From Streptomyces roseus (GTDB lineage Bacteria > Actinomycetota > Actinomycetes > Streptomycetales > Streptomycetaceae), in NCBI RefSeq assembly GCF_001044425.1, contig NZ_LFML01000049.1, forward strand, positions 85,535 to 149,534: DNA of 64,000 nt. Direction: 5' to 3'. A program made the position numbers and the translations under genes. Below, in pieces: positions 59,736 through 64,000 of the stretch (the stretch's first letter is position 1; the number at the start of each line of letters is the position of its first letter). The notes below the pieces were generated by a model. The model was given only the letters and a program-made list of their open reading frames with translations, did not search any database and was not told the DNA's origin.

Positions 59736-61061
59736 ATGCCCGACGAAGAAATACGGACCCTGAACCGGCCGGACGCCGCGCCCGCCATACCGGCGCCGAC
59801 CCGTTCCGCAGACCCCGCGAGCGCCCGGAAGCCGTCGCAGCCGAAGCCGGAGCCCGCGTGGCTCGGGCCGGTCCTCATCGTCGGCATCGTGCTGGCCGCC
59901 CTCAACCTGCGGCCCGCCATCACCAGCCTCGGAGCCCTCTTCGAGGAGGTCCGCACGGGCCTCGGCATGAGCGGCACCGTGGCCGGACTCATCACCTCCG
60001 TCCCCGCCCTCTGCTTCGCCGTCTTCGGCGTCACCGCGCCCCGGCTCTCCCGCCGCTTCGGCCCCGCCGCCGTCGTCTGTGCCGGCATGGCCGCCGTCGC
60101 CACGGGCCTGCTGATCCGGCCCTTCACGCACGGGGCCGCCGGCTTCCTCGCCGCCAGCGCCCTGACCCTGGCCGGCATAGCCCTGACCAACGTGCTGCTC
60201 CCGGTCATCGTCAAGCGCTGGTTCCCGGACCGCGTGGGCACCATGACCGGCCTGTACTCCATGGCCCTGGCCCTCGGCACCTCGCTCGCCGCCGCCGCGA
60301 CCGTCCCGATGACCTCCGCCCTCGGCGGCAGCTGGCGTGCGGGTCTGCTGGTCTGGGCCGTGCTCGCGCTGGTCGCCGTACTGCCCTGGCTGCCCGTCGC
60401 GGCGGCCGCCCGGCGGGAGAAGCGGGCCGCCGCCGGCCGCCCGGGCGTGAGCGTACGGGCGGACGCGGGCCCGAAGATCGTCCGCAGCCGTACCGCCTGG
60501 GCCCTGGCCTGCTACTTCGGCCTCCAGGCCACGGGCGCCTACATCACCATGGGCTGGCTGCCGCAGATCTTCCGCGACGCAGGGGTCTCCGCCTCCACCG
60601 CCGGCGTCCTGCTCGCCGTCACGATGGTCATGGGCGTCCCGCTCGCCTTCGTGATCCCCAACCTGGCCGGCCGGATGCGGAACCAGGGGGCCATCGCCGT
60701 CACCCTCGGCCTCTTCGGCCTCGTCGGGTACACCGGCCTCTACCTCGCGCCCGCCGCCGGAGCCTGGGCCTGGGCCCTCCTGCTCGGCGTCTCCAACTGC
60801 GCCTTCCCCCTCGTCATCACGATGATCGGGCTGCGCGCCAAGTCCCCGGCCGGCGTGGTCAAGCTGTCCGCCTTCGCCCAGAGCGTCGGCTACCTGATCT
60901 CCATCCCCGGACCGCTCCTCGTCGGCGCGCTCTACCAGCACAGCGGCGGCTGGGACCTGCCGCTCACCCTCATGGCGGCCCTGCTGGTCCCGCAGATCGC
61001 GCTGGGCGTCCTGGCCGGCCGGGACCGCACGATCGAGGACGAATGCGGCATGCGAGACTGA
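59736..61061 (+). CDS. MFS transporter, CynX/NimT-like
   Basis: A 441-residue major-facilitator protein with twelve predicted spans and a cytoplasmic N-terminal tail of about 50 residues (Pro/Arg/Ala-rich). Features include LAALNLRPAITSLGALFEEV (the hallmark start of the CynX/NimT branch) and VIVKRWFPDRVGTMTGLYSM in the central part. Branch members export or import cyanate, 2-nitroimidazole and other small compounds; the substrate here is unknown. It is leaderless, with a palindromic operator in its promoter, and is followed after five bases by a 39-residue membrane protein. Confidence 0.9.
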   Translation: MPDEEIRTLNRPDAAPAIPAPTRSADPASARKPSQPKPEPAWLGPVLIVGIVLAALNLRPAITSLGALFEEVRTGLGMSGTVAGLITSVPALCFAVFGVTAPRLSRRFGPAAVVCAGMAAVATGLLIRPFTHGAAGFLAASALTLAGIALTNVLLPVIVKRWFPDRVGTMTGLYSMALALGTSLAAAATVPMTSALGGSWRAGLLVWAVLALVAVLPWLPVAAAARREKRAAAGRPGVSVRADAGPKIVRSRTAWALACYFGLQATGAYITMGWLPQIFRDAGVSASTAGVLLAVTMVMGVPLAFVIPNLAGRMRNQGAIAVTLGLFGLVGYTGLYLAPAAGAWAWALLLGVSNCAFPLVITMIGLRAKSPAGVVKLSAFAQSVGYLISIPGPLLVGALYQHSGGWDLPLTLMAALLVPQIALGVLAGRDRTIEDECGMRD

Positions 61062-61066
61062 GCGGC

Positions 61067-61186
61067 ATGTCGCCCGTACTCGAACCGAACCCGCAGAACA
61101 GCCACAAGAAGCTCGGCCTGGTGCTGGGCGCGATGCTGGTCGTGACCGTGATCATCTCCGTCCTCGCCTCCGTCGTCTCCCCCTGA
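61067..61186 (+). CDS. 39-residue single-span membrane protein (SGM_5486-like transporter-associated)
   Basis: A tiny protein that starts six bases after the MFS stop. A polar N-terminus (SPVLEPNPQNSHKKLGL) precedes one membrane helix (VLGAMLVVTVIISVLASVVS). I recall a named family of such transporter-associated proteins in Streptomyces (SGM_5486 type). It probably associates with the MFS exporter; this rests on position. No strong ribosome-binding site is visible, so translation may be coupled to the transporter. Confidence 0.75.
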   Translation: MSPVLEPNPQNSHKKLGLVLGAMLVVTVIISVLASVVSP

Positions 61187-61216
61187 CAGGCCGCAGGGGT
61201 AGGGGTAACCCCCCCA

Positions 61217-61228
61217 CCCCCTAGGGGG
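61217..61228. promoter_or_regulatory. 12-bp palindrome CCCCCTAGGGGG
   Basis: A perfect palindrome 31 bases after the small transporter-associated gene. It could be a regulatory site (it vaguely resembles C-rich metal-sensor operators) or a weak hairpin; no assignment can be made. Confidence 0.35.
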
Positions 61229-61273
61229 CCAGGGTCAGGGTCGACTGGGGTGTGTCCCGGATGGGCACCGCGC

Positions 61274-61295
61274 CTTCGAATCCTTAGATTCGAAG
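61274..61295. promoter_or_regulatory. 22-bp palindrome upstream of a small secreted-protein gene
   Basis: Perfect 9-bp arms CTTCGAATC and GATTCGAAG around CTTA, in an unusually AT-rich patch 41 bases before the next start codon. The symmetry and position suggest an operator; alternatively a transcript hairpin. Confidence 0.5.
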
Positions 61296-61336
61296 AGAGC
61301 GAGCCAGTCCCACCCCGCGTACCCACGGAGGCGGCC

Positions 61337-61537
61337 ATGTCGGCCCCCACGCACACCCCCGGTCCCCGAGTCCACGGCGCGAGCACCCGCCTGCACTGGT
61401 GGGCGCTGGCCCTGCCGGCGCTCGCCTTCGGCCTGCTGCTGCTCCTCCTCGCCGGCTCCGGCCAAGCCCACGCCGCCACCGGCGAAGCCTCCGCGATCGT
61501 CCAGGTCACCGAGCAGATACTGCGCGTCGTCGGCTGA
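61337..61537 (+). CDS. Small membrane or secreted protein of unknown function
   Basis: A 66-residue protein with an N-terminal polar stretch (SAPTHTPGPRVHGASTRLHW), one hydrophobic segment (ALALPALAFGLLLLLLAGSG) followed by QAHAATGEA, which could be a signal-peptidase site, and a short tail (SAIVQVTEQILRVVG). If cleaved it would release a peptide of roughly 20 residues; if not, it is a single-span protein. The ATG at 61337 follows CGGAGGCGG. I do not recognise the family. Confidence 0.65.
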   Translation: MSAPTHTPGPRVHGASTRLHWWALALPALAFGLLLLLLAGSGQAHAATGEASAIVQVTEQILRVVG

Positions 61538-61639
61538 CCGGGGCGCGCTCCCGGCCACGCGGCCGAGCCCCGCGTCCGCCTCCCGCCAAGCCCCCAACAC
61601 CCTGCGCCCGATGGCCCGATTCATGCGAAGCTGGGAGCC

Positions 61640-62161
61640 ATGAGCGCCGACACACCCCGCAGGATCGTCCTCCTCCGGCACGCCAAGGCCGACTGGCCCC
61701 AGGTGGCCGACCACGACCGCCCGCTGGCGGAACGCGGCCGCAAGGAGGCACCGGCCGCCGGGCTGAAGCTGGCCGAGACCGGCATCGCCTTCGACCTGGC
61801 CCTCTGCTCCACCGCCGTCCGCACCCGCGAGACCTGGAAACTGGCCGTCCACGAGATGCCGCACCGGCCGCGCACCTCGTACGAGGAACGGCTGTACGAC
61901 GCCTCCCTGGGCGAGCTCATCGCCCTGCTGAACGAGACGTCCGACGAGGTCGAGAACCTCCTCGTCATCGGCCACAACCCGGGCATGCACGCGCTGGCCG
62001 ACGCCCTCTCCGGGAGCGCCGAGGGCGACGCCGCGGTCCGGATGAGCCGCACCGGCTTCCCGACCGCGGCCTTCGCCGTCGTCTCCTTCACCGGCTCCTG
62101 GAAGACCGTGGAGCACGGGGTGGGCACGCTGCTGGACTTCTGGACGCCCGAGGACCACTGA
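61640..62161 (+). CDS. SixA-like histidine phosphatase
   Basis: A 173-residue member of the histidine-phosphatase superfamily, SixA branch. The catalytic motif is VLLRHAKADWP (R-H-A, phosphorylated His), with VRTRETWKLA (second Arg), YEERLYDASLGELIALLNET and the second catalytic His in LLVIGHNPGMHALADAL. SixA-type enzymes remove phosphate from phosphohistidine proteins or other phosphates; the substrate here is unknown. The ATG at 61640 follows GGGAG. It is convergent with serB, sharing a strong terminator. Confidence 0.88.
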   Translation: MSADTPRRIVLLRHAKADWPQVADHDRPLAERGRKEAPAAGLKLAETGIAFDLALCSTAVRTRETWKLAVHEMPHRPRTSYEERLYDASLGELIALLNETSDEVENLLVIGHNPGMHALADALSGSAEGDAAVRMSRTGFPTAAFAVVSFTGSWKTVEHGVGTLLDFWTPEDH

Positions 62162-62200
62162 GCACGCCACCGCGCACGGCAAGGCGTACGCGGAGGGAAC

Positions 62201-62243
62201 GAGGGCGGGCCCCGGCGCGATCGATCCGCCGGGGCCCGCCCTC
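62201..62243. terminator. Bidirectional terminator between SixA-like gene and serB
   Basis: A perfect 17-bp stem (arm GAGGGCGGGCCCCGGCG) with loop CGATCGATC, placed between the two convergent genes. Confidence 0.85.
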
Positions 62244-62258
62244 CTCACGTGCGCGCCA

Positions 62259-63458
62259 TCAGGTCAGGCCGGCGGCCTCGACCTCTTCCCGGGTGATCCC
62301 GAGCAGGAACAGCACCGCGTCCAGGAACGGCACGTTCACCGCCGTGTGCGCGGCCTCGCGCACCACCGGCTTGGCGTTGAACGCCACGCCCAGCCCGGCC
62401 GCGTTCAGCATGTCCAGGTCGTTGGCGCCGTCGCCGATGGCCACCGTCTGGGCCAGCGGCACGCCGGCCTCCGCGGCGAAGCGGCGCAGCAGCCGCGCCT
62501 TGCCCGCCCGGTCCACGATCTCGCCGGTGACCCGGCCGGTCAGCCGCCCGTCGACGATCTCCAGGGTGTTGGCCGAGGCGAAGTCCAGGCCCAGTCGCTC
62601 CTGCAGATCGTCCGTCACCTGCGTGAACCCGCCGGAGACCACGCCCACCTGGTAGCCGAGCTGCTTGAGGGTGCGGATCAGGGTCCGGGCGCCCGGCGTG
62701 AGCCGCACCTCGGAGCGGACCTTGTCCACGACCGAGGCGTCCAGTCCGGCCAGCAGCTTCACGCGGGCGTGCAGCGACTGCTCGAAGTCCAGCTCGCCGC
62801 GCATGGCCCGCTCGGTCACCTCGGCGACCTCCGCCTCGCAGCCCGCGTGCGCGGCGAACAGCTCGATGACCTCGTCCTGGATCAGGGTCGAGTCCACGTC
62901 CATGACGACGAGGCGCTGGGCGCGGCGGTGCAGCCCCGCCGAGACCACGGCCACGTCCACGCCGATGTGGGAGGCGGAGGTGGCCAGCTCGGTGCGCAGC
63001 GGCCCGGTCTCCACGCCGGAGACGGCGAACTCGACCGCCGTCACCGGGTACTTGGCGAGCCTGAAGATGCGGTCGATGTTGCCGCCGGTCGCGGTGATCC
63101 GGGAGGCGATGGCCGCCGTGGACTCGGCGGTCAGGGGATTCCCGAGCACGGTGACATGGGAACGGCCGCTGCCGCGCGGCCGGTTGTCGCCGGTGCCGGA
63201 GAGGATCTCGGCCTGGAGCTTCAGCGAGTCGGCCCAGCTGTGGACCGTGGCCCGCAGCTCGCCTTCGCCGCCGGAGGCGGGCCTGGTGACGAGGGCGCAC
63301 AGGACGATGCGGCCACGGGTGACGACCTGCTCGATGTCGACGACGTCGACGGAGTAGGCGGCGAGGGTGTCGAACAGCCCGGCGGTGATCCCGGGACGGT
63401 CCTTGCCGAAGATCTTGACGAGGAGGGTGGGGACGTCGGAGGTCTGCGAAGCGCTCAT
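62259..63458 (-). CDS. serB: Phosphoserine phosphatase (SerB) with ACT domain
   Basis: A 399-residue enzyme for the last step of serine synthesis. The N-terminal ACT-type regulatory region begins TLLVKIFGKDRPGITAGLFD; a second ACT-like part precedes the catalytic domain. The HAD phosphatase domain has the nucleophile Asp187 in VVMDVDSTLIQDE, VGVVSGGFTQVTDDL (motif II Ser), and GDGANDLDMLNAAGLGVAFN (motif IV). Length and arrangement match mycobacterial SerB2. ATG at 63458; a longer frame exists but lies in the upstream gap. It is transcribed toward the SixA-like gene. Confidence 0.93.
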   Translation of the reverse strand: MSASQTSDVPTLLVKIFGKDRPGITAGLFDTLAAYSVDVVDIEQVVTRGRIVLCALVTRPASGGEGELRATVHSWADSLKLQAEILSGTGDNRPRGSGRSHVTVLGNPLTAESTAAIASRITATGGNIDRIFRLAKYPVTAVEFAVSGVETGPLRTELATSASHIGVDVAVVSAGLHRRAQRLVVMDVDSTLIQDEVIELFAAHAGCEAEVAEVTERAMRGELDFEQSLHARVKLLAGLDASVVDKVRSEVRLTPGARTLIRTLKQLGYQVGVVSGGFTQVTDDLQERLGLDFASANTLEIVDGRLTGRVTGEIVDRAGKARLLRRFAAEAGVPLAQTVAIGDGANDLDMLNAAGLGVAFNAKPVVREAAHTAVNVPFLDAVLFLLGITREEVEAAGLT

Positions 63459-63686
63459 GGTGCCCTCACCGTATCTTCCCGTCCCACATGCTCGGACCCC
63501 TGTCCCACCTGCCGGAACCATTTTCCGGCGCAGCGCCCTCCGCCGCCGTGCGTGGCAGGCGCACGGGGGGTGGCGGGGCGGTGGAGGCGGGGTGAATGCG
63601 GGCCGACTGCGAGGTGTCCGGAGCGCCCGGAACGAGCTGGTGGCCGAGCGTGTTCGATTCGGTACGGAACGTTCCCCGCCGCCGCC

Positions 63687-64000
63687 TCAGCCCGGCGGGC
63701 CCACGGGTGGCGGCGGGGAAGGGGGCGGTGGGGTGAACGGCGGGCGCGGGCCCGGCGCCGGGCGCCGGGAGGGCCTGCGGGGCAGCGAGGTGATCGTGAC
63801 GTCCCAGGAGCCGTCCGGCTCGCCGTCGGGAAACCGCCGCGGCTCGTCGCCCGGACGGGGGTACGGGTGCGGCCGCCCCGGCGGGGTCCGGTACGCGAGG
63901 GTGGGCGCGCCGGGGCCGGACCGCCGACCCCTCCCCGCGCGGCCCCCCGCACTGGCGCCGGCAGCGGCGGACGCCGCCGCCCCGCAGCCAGAGCCCCCGC
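63687..64000 (-). CDS. C-terminal end of an unidentified minus-strand gene (runs off the window)
   Basis: An open frame of 104 codons with GC-rich third positions ends at the TGA at 63687-63689. The visible part is a Gly/Ala/Arg-rich stretch followed by PHPYPRPGDEPRRFPDGEPD and GSWDVTITSLPRRPSRR, then a Pro-rich tail ending PPPPVGPPG. I do not recognise the family. A plus-strand frame starting at GTG 63592 is also open to the window edge and shares the same third positions, so codon bias cannot decide between them. The minus frame looks more protein-like and agrees with the direction of serB. Confidence 0.5.
   Translation of the reverse strand, partial: GGSGCGAAASAAAGASAGGRAGRGRRSGPGAPTLAYRTPPGRPHPYPRPGDEPRRFPDGEPDGSWDVTITSLPRRPSRRPAPGPRPPFTPPPPSPPPPVGPPG

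Noticed and set aside
63666..63675. GGAACGTTCC palindrome in the serB upstream gap
   Set aside because: Only ten bases long and not placed relative to a recognisable promoter; too short to call an operator.
63592..64000. Plus-strand open frame at the right edge, starting GTG
   Set aside because: It uses the same third positions as the minus-strand frame, so bias cannot separate them; the minus translation has a more protein-like C-terminus and fits the direction of serB. Kept as an alternative only.

Overview
The window is chromosomal DNA from a Streptomyces or a very close relative. The evidence is the very high GC content with GC-rich third codon positions, frequent GTG/TTG starts, stop/start overlaps of the ATGA/GTGA type, several apparently leaderless genes, and actinomycete families (sortase-E LAETG protein, DUF3099, DUF485/ActP pair, DUF6286/Asp23 operon, InhA-type FabI after FabG). 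From memory, unverified, much of the order (serB, fabI-fabG, tldD/pmbA, tyrS, moaA, actP, S8 protease ... pit transporter, cobalamin genes, LAETG protein) follows the core-arm region of S. coelicolor around SCO1808-SCO1860. I saw no tRNA, rRNA, insertion sequence, prophage or CRISPR array.

Layout. 1-3 kb: membrane protein plus NarL-type two-component system. 3-9.4 kb: penicillin-binding protein, acetyltransferase, DsbA-family protein, class-V aminotransferase divergent from an amidohydrolase, LAETG surface protein. 9.4-20 kb: CapA-like protein and cobalamin genes. A cobalamin riboswitch (19805-19912, minus) heads cbiB-cobQ-chelatase-cobO-cobB, whose members mostly overlap; a separate minus-strand CobE-CobC fusion lies downstream, with a ZIP transporter between. 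No cobN is present. 20-21.7 kb: Pit phosphate transporter with a small membrane partner under a PHO box. 22-31.9 kb: hydrolase, VOC protein, zinc peptidase, ABC-F protein preceded by a putative leaderless 7-codon leader, small HTH protein, enoyl-CoA hydratase, five-gene Asp23/AmaP envelope-stress operon. 31.9-34.9 kb, minus strand: SDR, SURF1, Cys-rich zinc protein, DEDDh exonuclease with BRCT.

35-43.1 kb is the most accessory-looking part. A TetR regulator is divergent from an acetoacetate-decarboxylase-like gene, an SDR and two paralogous amidohydrolases, with a perfect 15-bp palindrome in the gap. Next to it lies a stand-alone 1019-residue NACHT NTPase with a leucine-rich C-terminus, the architecture of bacterial NLR-like anti-phage proteins. 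43.2-64 kb returns to core genes: sterol-desaturase family protein, YhhN, alcohol dehydrogenase, subtilisin-like protease, DUF485/acetate symporter, moaA, DUF3099, GlsB, tyrS, TldD/PmbA pair, FabG-FabI, GntR/FCD regulator divergent from an MFS exporter with an operator-like palindrome between its -35 and -10, SixA-like phosphatase, serB, and the end of an unidentified minus-strand gene.

Genes work together most clearly in the cobalamin operon (B12-repressed late corrin steps), the PHO-controlled phosphate transporter, the Asp23 operon, the FabG/FabI elongation pair and the GntR/MFS module. All function calls come from reading the translations; no database search was possible.
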